A stretch of 64,000 nucleotides of DNA from Chitinophagaceae bacterium (GCA_947457465.1 CANGWB010000004.1:1-64000); one strand, 5' to 3'; shown: positions 35,957 to 45,476, counted from the first letter of the stretch. A program made the numbers and translations. Notes: a model not told the origin generated them from the letters alone.

Positions 35957-38005
35957 ATGCGCTATATGAAATACATAACCCTTTTCTTCCTGATGGCGGT
36001 GATCGCGATCGGGTGTAAGAAAGAAAAATACGAAGACACATCCTTCGTAGAAGCTGCCAACGGACCGGATTCACTGTCTGTTCTGTTTGAGATCACACAG
36101 GATAATTCCGGCTTGGTGACGATTACGCCAAACGGCGTTGGGGCTGTCAAGTATGATGTTTACTACGGACATGGTCCGGCTACCGCCACAACCATCGACG
36201 CCGGTAAGAATACCACTCATATTTATCCAGAGGGCGTATTCAACGTTCGCATCGTTGCTTATGCTGTGAATGGAAAAACAAAAGAACTGACCCGTCAGTT
36301 GACAGTTTCGTTCCGTGCACCGGCGAATTTGCAGGTGAACGTAACAGCCGATCCGGCTAATAACTATCGTGTAAATGTTTCCGCCTCGGCGCTTTATGAA
36401 ACGAATTTCCGGGTATACTTCGGCCATGTACCCAATGAAGTACCGGTGAGTTTTCTGGAAGGGCAGACCGTATCACATCTGTATTCTGCTACCGGCACCT
36501 ACAACGTTCGTGTAGTGGCACTGAGTGGCGGCGCCGCTACTACCGAGCAGACGGTTCCATTCACGATCGTTGATCCACTGTTATTACCGCTCACGTTTCA
36601 ATCCACCACGCTGAACTATAACTGGTCCAATTTCGACGGTGGCAATATGACCACCGTGAACAACCCGAATCCGGGTGGTATCAATACCAGTACCAAGGTG
36701 GCGAAGATGGTAAAGAGCCCAGGGCAACCCTGGGGCGGAAGCTTGATCGCCTTAAGTAGTGCCATCGATTTCAGCACGAATAAGATCTTCCGGGTGAAGG
36801 TTTTCTCTCCCCGAGTAGGTGCTAAGATGTTGTTGAAAGTGGAGAATGCAACCAATGCGGGTATCAACTTTGAAAGAGAGGCTACCACAACCATAGCGAA
36901 TCAATGGGAGTATCTCTACTTCGATTACTCCACCATCAATACCGCTCAATCCTATCATAAGATCATCGTGATCTGGGAGCTGGGTACGCCCGGTGATGGT
37001 TCGGCGAATTTTACGTTCCACATGGATGATTTCGAGTTGGTAGCTAGTCTGCCTCCCGCGCCGTTAAGCTTGCCTCTGACATTCGAATCTACTACCACTA
37101 CGTTTGGTTGGTTCGATTTCGATGGCGGACAAGTAACGGTGATCAATAACCCGCAATCAAGCGGTATCAACACGAGTTCCCGTGTTTGCCGCATGGTCAA
37201 GAACCCCGGTCAGCCTTGGGGAGGAAGTTTCCTGACACTGAGCTCCGCGATGGACTTCTCTACCAACAAGGTTTTCCGCATGAAAGTGTTTTCACCTCGT
37301 GCTGGCGCCAAAGTGTTGTTGAAAGTGGAGAATTCAGCCAATGCCGGTCAGAACTTTGAGAAAGAAGTAGTGACCACTATGGCGAATAACTGGGAAGATC
37401 TGGTGTTCGATTACAGCGGCATCAATACAGCAAATACGTATAATCGGGTCGTATTGATCTTCGATCTGGGAACTCCGGGTGATGGTTCAGCGAATTTCAC
37501 GTTCCTTTTCGATGATATCCGTCTGACCAACAGTTTCCCTGTAGCCATCCCCTTGAATTTTGAATATCCTGTTACATACGGATGGTTCGATTTCGATGGT
37601 GGTAACATGACGGTGATCAACAACCCACAATCGGGTGGCATCAATACCAGCGCCAAAGTGGCTCGGATGGTCAAGAATCCTGGTCAGCCTTGGGGTGGTA
37701 GTTTCCTCACGCTGAGTCAGCCTATGCCATTCTCTTTGTCACGCACCTTCCGCATGAAGGTATTTTCACCTCGTGCCAACGCGAAAGTGCTGCTGAAGGT
37801 GGAGAATTCAGCTAACTCGGGAATCAATTTTGAGAGGGAAGTAACGATCGGAACCGCCAACGCTTGGGTGGATCTGACTATCGACTATACCGGTATAAAC
37901 ACAGCGAACACCTATGACCGGATCGTCTTGATCTTCGATCTGGGTACACCGGGTGATGGTTCAGCCAATTATACTTTCCTGGTCGACGACATCCGTCTTC
38001 AATAA
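35957..38005 (+). CDS. surface glycan-binding lipoprotein with PKD-like domains and three tandem modules
   Basis: 682 residues. Lipoprotein signal (MAVIAIGCKKEK). Two PKD-like domains span about 40-205 (KYDVYYGHGPATATTIDAGK, FRVYFGHVPNEVPVSF). Then come three near-identical modules of about 152-162 residues, each starting (L/I)PLxF-E/Q and containing WFDFDGG (W-SNFDGG in the first), NPGQPWGGS, FSPRxxAKxLLKVEN and GTPGDGSANFTF. The modules resemble beta-sandwich carbohydrate-binding domains. The protein occupies the SusE/SusF position, so a role as surface glycan-binding protein is likely. Confidence 0.85.
   Translation: MRYMKYITLFFLMAVIAIGCKKEKYEDTSFVEAANGPDSLSVLFEITQDNSGLVTITPNGVGAVKYDVYYGHGPATATTIDAGKNTTHIYPEGVFNVRIVAYAVNGKTKELTRQLTVSFRAPANLQVNVTADPANNYRVNVSASALYETNFRVYFGHVPNEVPVSFLEGQTVSHLYSATGTYNVRVVALSGGAATTEQTVPFTIVDPLLLPLTFQSTTLNYNWSNFDGGNMTTVNNPNPGGINTSTKVAKMVKSPGQPWGGSLIALSSAIDFSTNKIFRVKVFSPRVGAKMLLKVENATNAGINFEREATTTIANQWEYLYFDYSTINTAQSYHKIIVIWELGTPGDGSANFTFHMDDFELVASLPPAPLSLPLTFESTTTTFGWFDFDGGQVTVINNPQSSGINTSSRVCRMVKNPGQPWGGSFLTLSSAMDFSTNKVFRMKVFSPRAGAKVLLKVENSANAGQNFEKEVVTTMANNWEDLVFDYSGINTANTYNRVVLIFDLGTPGDGSANFTFLFDDIRLTNSFPVAIPLNFEYPVTYGWFDFDGGNMTVINNPQSGGINTSAKVARMVKNPGQPWGGSFLTLSQPMPFSLSRTFRMKVFSPRANAKVLLKVENSANSGINFEREVTIGTANAWVDLTIDYTGINTANTYDRIVLIFDLGTPGDGSANYTFLVDDIRLQ
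36584..38002 (+). repeat. three in-frame tandem repeats of about 460-490 bp
   Basis: Units at 36584-37069, 37070-37546 and 37547-38002 encode the three binding modules. They share long identical amino-acid blocks and differ mainly at synonymous sites, with unit 1 the most divergent (YNWSNFDGG instead of GWFDFDGG). Confidence 0.85.
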
Positions 38006-38023
38006 TCATTAAAACACTGCGAA

Positions 38024-38920
38024 ATGCGTAATATGAAAAATATAACCTGGATGCTGGCTGGCGTACTTCTCCTGCTCAGCGCCTGTAAAAAGCCCTCTTA
38101 CTCATTCGGTGAATTGGCAGCGCCCACTAACCTGTCCATGACGGCAACCGTTGTGGGCGTGGATGCAACGAACCCGAACGGAAACGGAAGCGGCAATGTA
38201 GCCATCACGGTTAGTTCCACCGGAGCCCTCACCTATGACATTGATTTCGGTGACGGGATCAAGCGTGTAGTGCCAAGCGGTACGCTTACCTATAAGTATG
38301 CGAATCCGGGTACAAACGATTACACCATCACGGTGAATGCAGTTGGAACCGGTGGTAGTCTTTCTACGATCAGCAAGCGTATCCGTGTATTTGTTGCCTT
38401 TGTGATTCCGGCTCCTATTCTGAGTGCACTGACCGGTACTTCTTCCAAGGTATGGATCACCGACCGCACTGCACCCGGACATTTCGGGGTTGGCCCAAAT
38501 GATGTGTTTTCACCGATCTGGTACTCTGCCGGACCTGATACGCGCGAAGCTTGTGCCTATGACGACGAGATCACTTTTTCAAAGAATGCCAATGATCAGG
38601 TATTCATGAACGTGAATAATTTCGGAGCATCCTTCTCCATCGGCGCTTCCAGTACATTCTACGGATTCGGTGGTGGCGATAATTGCTTTTCGATCAGTCC
38701 CGGTGGTAACAAGCAGCTGATCTTCCAAGACGCAACCTCCAGCTCCACTCCGGCACAGTCTACCCGTATCCAGTTCACAGTACCCGGTAACGGTATCATC
38801 AACTTTGGTACCGGCGGAACGGTATATGAGATTTTGGAGATTACGCCAACGACAATGCATCTTCGCAATATTGGAATCGATGGAAACTCCTGGTACCAGA
38901 AATTGAAAGTGAAACCTTGA
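38024..38920 (+). CDS. PKD-domain surface lipoprotein of the glucan locus
   Basis: 298 residues. Lipoprotein signal LLLLSACKKP. A PKD-like domain at about 30-125 (ALTYDIDFGDGIKRVVPSGTLTYKY) is followed by a C-terminal domain of about 170 residues (SSKVWITDRTAPGHFGVGP, YDDEITFSKNANDQVFMNVNNFG), seen in other Bacteroidota loci with GH16 enzymes. No catalytic motif is visible, so it is probably a second surface glycan-binding protein. The stop overlaps the next start (TGATG). Confidence 0.8.
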   Translation: MRNMKNITWMLAGVLLLLSACKKPSYSFGELAAPTNLSMTATVVGVDATNPNGNGSGNVAITVSSTGALTYDIDFGDGIKRVVPSGTLTYKYANPGTNDYTITVNAVGTGGSLSTISKRIRVFVAFVIPAPILSALTGTSSKVWITDRTAPGHFGVGPNDVFSPIWYSAGPDTREACAYDDEITFSKNANDQVFMNVNNFGASFSIGASSTFYGFGGGDNCFSISPGGNKQLIFQDATSSSTPAQSTRIQFTVPGNGIINFGTGGTVYEILEITPTTMHLRNIGIDGNSWYQKLKVKP

Positions 38921-39936
38921 TGAAAAATGTTTTGTTGGTTTTCGGGTTGGCCGCCATCTGTTTTGGGTGTGGTGATAAAAACACCCCTCCCAATCCGGTG
39001 GCGCCCACCAACCTGAGTGTAACGGCATCAGTGGCCACTGATAATAGTGGCAATGTGCAGTTCAACGCGACCGCTAACAATGCAGTGAGTTACGATTTTG
39101 ACTTGGGGAATGGAGTGTTCCAAAATTCAGTCAGTGGAACCTTGTCCTATCGTTATCCGGCCTCCGGTAATTATTCGGTGAATGTGGTGGCAAAAGGGCC
39201 CTTAGGGCTCACACTGAGCAAAGCCATTTCGGTTTCTGTGACAGTTGTTCAATCAATGGTTTGGTCGGAGGAATTCGATCTACCCGGTGCACCCAATTCA
39301 GCTAATTGGGGATATGATATCGGCGCCGGCGGATGGGGCAACAGCGAGTCGCAGTATTACACCAACCGACTCGACAATGCCGTTGTATCCAATGGAACAC
39401 TGAAGATCATTGCCAAGGCTGAATCATTCAGCGGCAGCAGTTATACCTCTGCCCGCCTATTATCGCGCAATAAATTTTCTTTCAAGTACGGAAAGATCGA
39501 AGTGTCTGCCAAACTCCCGACTGGTGTTGGTACCTGGCCGGCGATCTGGATGCTTGGCGATAATTTCACCACGGCCGGTTGGCCCGCTTGCGGAGAGATC
39601 GATATCATGGAGCACAAAGGATCTGACTTGAATCGCATCCACTCCTCCTTGCATTATCCGGGTCGTTCAGGCGGTAATCCGGTGACGGCCACCACCCTGA
39701 TCCAGAATGCAACAACAGCCTTCCATCTCTATTCTTGTGAGTGGTCGCCTCAGTCGATCAAGTTCTATGTGGACGGTAATCTGTACCACACCATCGCCAA
39801 TACCACGAGCCTTCCTTTCAATCAACCTTTTTTTATCATTCTGAATCAGGCCATGGGTGGCACGTTCGGCGGAGCCATCGCCCCGAATTTTTCTTCTGCC
39901 ACCTTTGAGATCGATTACGTGCGGGTTTATCAATGA
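38920..39936 (+). CDS. GH16 endo-beta-1,3-glucanase (laminarinase-like) lipoprotein with PKD domain
   Basis: 338 residues. Lipoprotein signal (AAICFGCGDK), a PKD-like domain at about 28-105 and a GH16 catalytic domain from VWSEEFDLPGAPNSANWGYD to the end. The catalytic motif GEIDIMEH is intact (nucleophile E226, D228, acid/base E231). GWGNSESQYYT and FHLYSCEWSPQSIKFYVDG are further laminarinase marks. The enzyme is anchored in the outer membrane and cleaves polymer for import. It is translationally coupled to the preceding gene. Confidence 0.93.
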   Translation: MKNVLLVFGLAAICFGCGDKNTPPNPVAPTNLSVTASVATDNSGNVQFNATANNAVSYDFDLGNGVFQNSVSGTLSYRYPASGNYSVNVVAKGPLGLTLSKAISVSVTVVQSMVWSEEFDLPGAPNSANWGYDIGAGGWGNSESQYYTNRLDNAVVSNGTLKIIAKAESFSGSSYTSARLLSRNKFSFKYGKIEVSAKLPTGVGTWPAIWMLGDNFTTAGWPACGEIDIMEHKGSDLNRIHSSLHYPGRSGGNPVTATTLIQNATTAFHLYSCEWSPQSIKFYVDGNLYHTIANTTSLPFNQPFFIILNQAMGGTFGGAIAPNFSSATFEIDYVRVYQ

Positions 39937-39986
39937 TAGCCTGATCGAAAACTTTATAGATGACCATGTTACGTGTTGTTGTATAT

Positions 39987-40784
39987 ATGAGGAGAATGTT
40001 GCTGATAAGCTTATTGTTGATGTTGTCGTTCATTTCATACGGGCAGTATCGATACAATAAATTGGTTTGGTCTGATGAGTTCAGTCGAACCGGCTTACCC
40101 GACACATCCAAATGGAGTTACGATAAGGGAAGAGGATGCCCGCTGTTGTGCGGATGGGGTAATAATGAGCCGCAGTTTTACACCTGGGATCGAAAAGAGA
40201 ATGCCCGTGTGGTCAATGGCGAGTTGATCATTGAAGCACACAAAGAGAGCTATGAGGGTGCGAATTATACTTCTGCCAGGTTGAGTACCAAGCAAAAAGG
40301 TGACTGGACCTACGGCAGGATCGTTGTTCGCGCTTTATTGCCGAAAGGATTGGGTACCTGGCCCGCCATTTGGATGCTGCCCACGGAAAATCGATATGGC
40401 GGTTGGCCTAAGAGTGGGGAGATCGATATAGCTGAAACAGTAGGGTATCAAAAAGACACCTTGCATCAGACGATCCACACGGATCTATATAATGGAATGC
40501 ATCGTACCCAGCGAACCAATGTGATGTCCTTATCCGGCCACGGCAAACAGTTTCATGAATATGCCATCGAGTGGTCTGCTGAAAAAATCGAGTACTATCT
40601 GGACGGTAAAAAAACATACACTTTTCCGAGAGAGTCGGCCGATTCACGTAAATGGCCATTCGATCAGCCCTTTCACCTGCTCCTGAACATGGCGATTGGA
40701 GGTGACTTCGGTGGAAGAAAAGGAATAGATGACTCTATATTCCCTACGCAAATGCGAGTGGATTATGTGAGAGTGTATCAATAA
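39987..40784 (+). CDS. GH16 family glucanase, secreted
   Basis: 265 residues from the ATG at 39987, giving a normal signal peptide (MRRMLLISLLLMLSFISYG); the frame also has an ATG at 39960. The GH16 core runs NKLVWSDEFSRTGLPDTSKW to MRVDYVRVYQ. The active site is GEIDIAET (E145, D147, E150), so catalysis should be intact. GCPLLCGWGNNEPQFYT is a variant of the usual GWGNxExQxYT with two Cys. No lipoprotein Cys is seen, so it is likely periplasmic and acts after SusC import. Confidence 0.9.
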   Translation: MRRMLLISLLLMLSFISYGQYRYNKLVWSDEFSRTGLPDTSKWSYDKGRGCPLLCGWGNNEPQFYTWDRKENARVVNGELIIEAHKESYEGANYTSARLSTKQKGDWTYGRIVVRALLPKGLGTWPAIWMLPTENRYGGWPKSGEIDIAETVGYQKDTLHQTIHTDLYNGMHRTQRTNVMSLSGHGKQFHEYAIEWSAEKIEYYLDGKKTYTFPRESADSRKWPFDQPFHLLLNMAIGGDFGGRKGIDDSIFPTQMRVDYVRVYQ

Positions 40785-40791
40785 CGAACAC

Positions 40792-43041
40792 ATGCGTATT
40801 TCATTTCTGATCGCCTTGCCGGCGATTTTTTTTCAATCCATTGCTTGGGGGCAATCTGCCAACATCGATCGGAAAGTTGATTCTGTATTGGCGTTGATGA
40901 CCCTCGATGAAAAAATCGGACAACTCAATCAACTCAGCAGTGATTTCGTTGCTACCGGACCGATCACCCCGGATGGAGACAAACAAGATCGTGTTCGTCA
41001 GGGTAAAGTCGGATCCTACCTGAATATGACCGGTGCAGCACGTACCCGCTCCTTGCAGGCCATCGCCATGCAGTCGCGATTGAAAATCCCACTCTTGTTT
41101 GCACAGGATGTGATACATGGGTATCGCACCATCTTTCCCATTCCGCTCGCGGAAGCGGCCAGTTGGGATCTTTCCATTATCGAACGATCTGCTCGGATCG
41201 CTGCTATTGAAGCGGCTGCTTGTGGGATACATTGGACGTTCGCACCGATGGTCGATATCGCACGTGATCCCAGATGGGGACGTGTGATGGAAGGTGCCGG
41301 AGAGGATACCTATCTGGGAAGTCTGATCGCCACTGCTCGCGTGAAAGGATTTCAGGGAAAAGGATTGGGCAGTTTAGATGCGGTGATGGCCTGTGCCAAA
41401 CACTTCGCTGCCTATGGAGCCGCGGAGGGGGGTCGTGATTATAATACGACCGATATGAGTTTGCGCCGATTACATGAAGTGTATCTGCCACCCTTCAAGG
41501 CCGCAGCGGATGCAGGTGTGGCCAGTTTCATGAACTCATTCAACGACATCAATGGTATACCGGCAACGGGAAGTAGTTATCTGCAACGCACGTTGCTGAA
41601 GGGTGATTGGAAATTCAACGGACTGGTGGTGAGTGATTGGGGCAGTATCGGGGAGATGATCAATCATGGTTATGCAGCAGACATGACGGACGCGGCGAAG
41701 AAAGCGATCACAGCCGGCTCGGATATCGATATGGAGAGCAGGGCTTATGCGGGACAGCTGGCTGATCTCATCAAACGTAAAGAAGTGAACGAATCAGTGA
41801 TAGATGATGCCGTTCGCCGGGTGCTTCGTAAAAAATTCGAGTTGGGTTTATTCGATGATCCCTATCGTTTTTCGGATGAGGCAAGAGAAAAAGCTGCTTG
41901 GAACGCTCCGGAACACAGACAGGCAGCGAGGGAGATGGCTCGCAAGAGTATTGTATTGCTGCGAAACGATTCAATTAAAAAAATAAGTAAGCCGATCTTG
42001 CCATTGTCAAATGTTTCGGGTAAAAAGATCGCTTTGATCGGTCCGCTTGTAAAAGCCATCGGCGACAACAACGGATTCTGGAGTTATAGTTGGCCAGATG
42101 ATTCTACTCGTATCGTATCCCTTTGGAATGGGATGGAGAATAAGCTGGGTTCCACAAAGAATTTGAGTTATGCAAAAGGATGTGAGCTGACTGGAAGTGA
42201 TACCAGCGGATTTGCAGCGGCACGTTTGGCTGCTCGTAGATCCGATATAGTGGTGATTAGTGTAGGAGAGACCGGCAACATGAGTGGTGAAGCGAAGAGC
42301 AGAAGTGATCTGAAATTACCTGGCATGCAAGAGCAATTGGTGAAAGAGATGGTGGCAACGGGCAAGCCGGTGGTGGTATTGATCAGTGCAGGTCGTCCGT
42401 TGGTATTCAATTGGATCTCGGAAAACGTTCCGTCCATCGTGTACACCTGGTGGTTGGGTACGGAAGCCGGTAATGCGATCGCGGATGTGTTATTCGGCGA
42501 CTATAATCCATCTGGAAAATTACCGATGACCTTTCCGCGTAGTGAGGGACAGATCCCGATCTATTACAATCATTTCAATACCGGTCGGCCATTTAAAAAC
42601 GATACGGATAATATTTATGTGACGGCTTATACCGATCTGCGGAACAGTCCGCGTTACCCATTCGGCTACGGACTGAGTTATTCCAAGTTTGAATACGGAA
42701 AGATCGTGCTGAGTGCAGATTCGATGTCAGTGGGCGGATCTATTCGTGCAAAGGTGACCATTACTAACTCAGGTACTTATGCTGGGGAGGAAGTTGTGCA
42801 ATTGTATATACAAGATGTGGCTGCTTCATTAGTAAGGCCGGTACGCGAGTTGAAAGGATTTCAGAAGATCCGATTGGCGCCAGGTGAATCAAGAGAGATC
42901 GAGTTTGTTATCACAGAGAAGGAGTTGGCTTTTTATCAGGAAGATCTGCGTTTTATGGCAGAGCCCGGACAGTTCCGTGTATTCATCGGAGGCAGTTCAG
43001 CCGCAGAAGAGGGAATTTCATTTTGGTTGAAGGCTAGATGA
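40792..43041 (+). CDS. bglX: GH3 beta-glucosidase
   Basis: 749 residues. Signal peptide, then NIDRKVDSVLALMTLDEKIGQLNQL, typical of BglX-type GH3. The catalytic Asp lies in LVVSDWGSI (D282) and the fibronectin-III-like C-terminal domain ends the protein. Substrate-binding blocks FAPMVDIARDPRWGR and CAKHFAAYGAAEGGRDYN are conserved. It releases glucose from oligosaccharides made by the two GH16 enzymes. It begins 7 nt after the GH16 stop and is the last gene of the locus. Confidence 0.94.
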   Translation: MRISFLIALPAIFFQSIAWGQSANIDRKVDSVLALMTLDEKIGQLNQLSSDFVATGPITPDGDKQDRVRQGKVGSYLNMTGAARTRSLQAIAMQSRLKIPLLFAQDVIHGYRTIFPIPLAEAASWDLSIIERSARIAAIEAAACGIHWTFAPMVDIARDPRWGRVMEGAGEDTYLGSLIATARVKGFQGKGLGSLDAVMACAKHFAAYGAAEGGRDYNTTDMSLRRLHEVYLPPFKAAADAGVASFMNSFNDINGIPATGSSYLQRTLLKGDWKFNGLVVSDWGSIGEMINHGYAADMTDAAKKAITAGSDIDMESRAYAGQLADLIKRKEVNESVIDDAVRRVLRKKFELGLFDDPYRFSDEAREKAAWNAPEHRQAAREMARKSIVLLRNDSIKKISKPILPLSNVSGKKIALIGPLVKAIGDNNGFWSYSWPDDSTRIVSLWNGMENKLGSTKNLSYAKGCELTGSDTSGFAAARLAARRSDIVVISVGETGNMSGEAKSRSDLKLPGMQEQLVKEMVATGKPVVVLISAGRPLVFNWISENVPSIVYTWWLGTEAGNAIADVLFGDYNPSGKLPMTFPRSEGQIPIYYNHFNTGRPFKNDTDNIYVTAYTDLRNSPRYPFGYGLSYSKFEYGKIVLSADSMSVGGSIRAKVTITNSGTYAGEEVVQLYIQDVAASLVRPVRELKGFQKIRLAPGESREIEFVITEKELAFYQEDLRFMAEPGQFRVFIGGSSAAEEGISFWLKAR

Positions 43042-43044
43042 TTC

Positions 43045-43219
43045 TTAAGCTATAAGCGTTGATAATACTAATGCTTCTTCGCTGGGCGTAAATCTACCCA
43101 TGTCTACCAGTTTTTGAAGGCATCTATAAATTCCTCCCTTTGTTTGGTATTGGCCATTAAGGGGGTCAGTTGTGGCAAATCGAACTGAATGCACTTAATA
43201 AAAAGTGGGACAAAGTATT
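43045..43219 (-). pseudogene. possible frameshifted small gene relic
   Basis: On the minus strand a 36-codon stretch reads YFVPLFIKCIQFDLPQLTPL and on to NTKQREEFIDAFKNW-stop. Just before the stop, at a run of five A, a second frame takes over as QKLVDMGRFTPSEEALVLST and ends at TAA (43045-43047). The join looks protein-like with one base lost or gained. I do not recognise the family, and it could be chance. Confidence 0.3.
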
Positions 43220-43221
43220 TC

Positions 43222-43229
43222 TATATTTG
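43222..43229 (+). promoter_or_regulatory. -7 box for the prolyl oligopeptidase gene
   Basis: TATATTTG, a full TAnnTTTG match, 58 nt before the ATG. A 6-bp inverted repeat TGGTAT / ATACCA follows in the leader (43233-43249). Confidence 0.45.
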
Positions 43230-43287
43230 AGCTGGTATTTTTCATACCAAACATAAAACTTATTCCTCCAGATTCAATTTTATCACC

Positions 43288-45399
43288 ATGCGCAGCTCGA
43301 TTTTAATACTTGCAATCTTGTCCACTCAATTCTTGCACGCACAACTGAATTATCCCTCTACCCGAAAGGCAGATGTGAAAGATGACTATCACGGTACATC
43401 GATCGCCGACCCGTATCGTTGGCTGGAAGATGACAACAGCGAGGAAACCCACAACTGGGTGCTCGCGCAGAATCAGGTTACGAATAGCTATTTATCAGCT
43501 ATTCCCTTTAGAAATGCGGTTAAGGAGCGGTTGGCGGTGCTGTGGAATTATCCCAAAATCGGTTCCCCGCGAAAAGAGGGAGATTTTTATTATTTCTTCA
43601 AAAACGATGGCTTACAAAATCAAAGCATTCTGTACAAGCAAAAAGGCTTGAACGGTGTTCCGGAAATATTCATCGATCCGAACGGTTTCTCGTCTGACGG
43701 AACCATCGCCTTGGGCGGACAGTCTTTTTCTAAAAACGCTCGCTACATGACTTACCTGATCGCACGTAGCGGAAGCGATTGGCAAGAAGCCATTATCCGT
43801 GATCTGAGCACCGGACAAAATATTGACGATACGATCAAATGGATCAAGTTCAGCGGAATCTCTTGGTTGGGCGATGAGGGGTTTTATTATAGTCGCTATC
43901 CGGTACCCGATGCCTCTACCAAATTATCCAAGCAAAATCAGTTTCATAAAGTTTATTTCCATCGCATTGGAACCAAGCAGACGGAGGATCAGTTGATCTA
44001 CGAAGACAATACGCACCCCTTACGTAATGTGGGTGGTAGTGTAACCGACGATGGACGCTTTTTGATCATTTCTCAAACGGAGGGAACCAGTGGGAACGAA
44101 CTCTGGGTGAAAAATCTGGCATCCAAGCAGGCGGAGTTTTCAAAACTGATCGATGGATTTTCAACAGATCCGGATGTGATCGATAATGTAGGCGATCTGC
44201 TGTTGCTCAAAACCAATCAGGATGCCCCTAATTTCAAAATCGTACTGGTGGATCCTGCCAATCCCGCCAAAGAAAATTGGAAGACGATCATTGCCGAAAA
44301 AACGGATGTATTGCAAAGTGTGGGTACGGGTGGGGGATATTTGTTCTGTTCTTACTTGAAAGATGCTTCTACACGTGTTTATCAATACACGTTTGACGGA
44401 AAGCTGGTACGCGAGATCAAGCTGCGCGGCATCGGAACGGTTTCTGGTTTTGATGGAAAGAAAGAGGATAAAGCGCTTTTTTACACGTTCACCTCTTATA
44501 CGTATCCGCCGACAATTTTCACCTATAACATCGAAACTGGCGAGTCTGTCTTATTCAGAAAGACCGAAACGGCTTTTCAGAGTGAAGCCTATGAAACGCA
44601 ACAGGTATTTTTTACGAGTAAAGACGGTACGCGAGTTCCTATGTTCATCACCGGTAAAAAAGGATTCAAATTAGATGGAAATAATCCCGTGCTGCTTTAC
44701 GGATACGGCGGTTTCAATATCTCGCAAACACCCGGGTTCAGCATTTCAAATGCTTATTGGATGGAGCAGGGAGGACTTTATGTAGTCGTTAACCTGCGAG
44801 GTGGAAGTGAATACGGTGAATCTTGGCACAAGGCAGGTATGCTGGATAAAAAGCAAAACGTATTTGATGATTTCATCGGCGCGGCTGAATTTCTGATCAA
44901 GAATAAATACACGCGCAAAGAGTTATTGGCGATTCGTGGCGGTTCAAATGGCGGACTGCTGGTAGGAGCCTGTATGACGCAACGTCCGGATCTGTTTCAA
45001 GTTGCACTGCCTGCCGTGGGGGTGATGGATATGTTGCGGTATCACTTGTTCACTATTGGCTGGGCTTGGGCGGTGGAGTATGGAAGAAGTGATAATCCTG
45101 ATCAATTCAAGTATTTGCTGAATTATTCTCCGTTGCACAACTTGAAAGATGGAGTTAGCTATCCGGCTACGATGGTAACGACCGCAGATCATGACGATCG
45201 AGTAGTGCCTGCACATTCATTTAAGTTTGCGGCTCGCTTGCAGGAATCACATCGAGGGAATACACCTGCGCTGATACGGATCGAAACGAAGGCGGGTCAC
45301 GGAGCCGGGAAACCAACTGCCAAGCAAATCGAAGAGGCTGCTGACATCTGGAGCTTTGTGCTATTCAATATGGGAAGAACGCCTGTCGGTCTAAAATAA
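43288..45399 (+). CDS. prolyl oligopeptidase family serine peptidase (S9A)
   Basis: 703 residues with a signal peptide (LILAILSTQFLHAQ). The N-terminal part starts YPSTRKADVKDDYHGTSIADPYRWLEDD and forms a seven-bladed propeller. The C-terminal hydrolase domain has the nucleophile in RGGSNGGLLVG (S553), an Asp in the TADHDDRVVPAHS region and the catalytic His in KAGHGAGKP (H671). It cuts after Pro in short peptides, probably in the periplasm. The gene ends 2 nt before the convergent tRNA-Arg gene. Confidence 0.95.
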   Translation: MRSSILILAILSTQFLHAQLNYPSTRKADVKDDYHGTSIADPYRWLEDDNSEETHNWVLAQNQVTNSYLSAIPFRNAVKERLAVLWNYPKIGSPRKEGDFYYFFKNDGLQNQSILYKQKGLNGVPEIFIDPNGFSSDGTIALGGQSFSKNARYMTYLIARSGSDWQEAIIRDLSTGQNIDDTIKWIKFSGISWLGDEGFYYSRYPVPDASTKLSKQNQFHKVYFHRIGTKQTEDQLIYEDNTHPLRNVGGSVTDDGRFLIISQTEGTSGNELWVKNLASKQAEFSKLIDGFSTDPDVIDNVGDLLLLKTNQDAPNFKIVLVDPANPAKENWKTIIAEKTDVLQSVGTGGGYLFCSYLKDASTRVYQYTFDGKLVREIKLRGIGTVSGFDGKKEDKALFYTFTSYTYPPTIFTYNIETGESVLFRKTETAFQSEAYETQQVFFTSKDGTRVPMFITGKKGFKLDGNNPVLLYGYGGFNISQTPGFSISNAYWMEQGGLYVVVNLRGGSEYGESWHKAGMLDKKQNVFDDFIGAAEFLIKNKYTRKELLAIRGGSNGGLLVGACMTQRPDLFQVALPAVGVMDMLRYHLFTIGWAWAVEYGRSDNPDQFKYLLNYSPLHNLKDGVSYPATMVTTADHDDRVVPAHSFKFAARLQESHRGNTPALIRIETKAGHGAGKPTAKQIEEAADIWSFVLFNMGRTPVGLK

Positions 45400-45401
45400 A
45401 A

Positions 45402-45476
45402 TGGTAGTCCCGCCCAGAATCGAACTGGGATCAAGCGTTTAGGAAACGCTCGTTTTATCCATTAAACTACGGGACC
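45402..45476 (-). tRNA. tRNA-Arg (anticodon CCT)
   Basis: On the minus strand a complete cloverleaf is seen: acceptor GGTCCCG / CGGGACT (first pair G-T), D arm GTTT-AATGGATA-AAAC, anticodon stem AGCGT / ACGCT with loop TTCCTAA (anticodon CCT), T arm CCCAG-TTCGATT-CTGGG, discriminator A and encoded CCA. It reads AGG codons. It is convergent with the peptidase gene, only 2 nt away. Confidence 0.95.

Larger units (their letters stand above)
28211..43041. other. beta-1,3-glucan (laminarin-type) polysaccharide utilization locus
   Basis: A transmembrane regulator on the minus strand diverges from seven plus-strand genes: SusC, SusD, two PKD-containing surface lipoproteins, GH16 lipoprotein, GH16 secreted enzyme and GH3. 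The gaps are short (overlap to 24 nt). GH16 endo-beta-glucanases plus a GH3 beta-glucosidase is the standard enzyme set for laminarin and mixed-link beta-glucans; the exact glycan is inference. Confidence 0.8.

Noticed and set aside
36584-38002. Triple repeat as an assembly duplication
   Set aside because: The three units differ at many synonymous and some amino-acid positions, so they are real paralogous modules.
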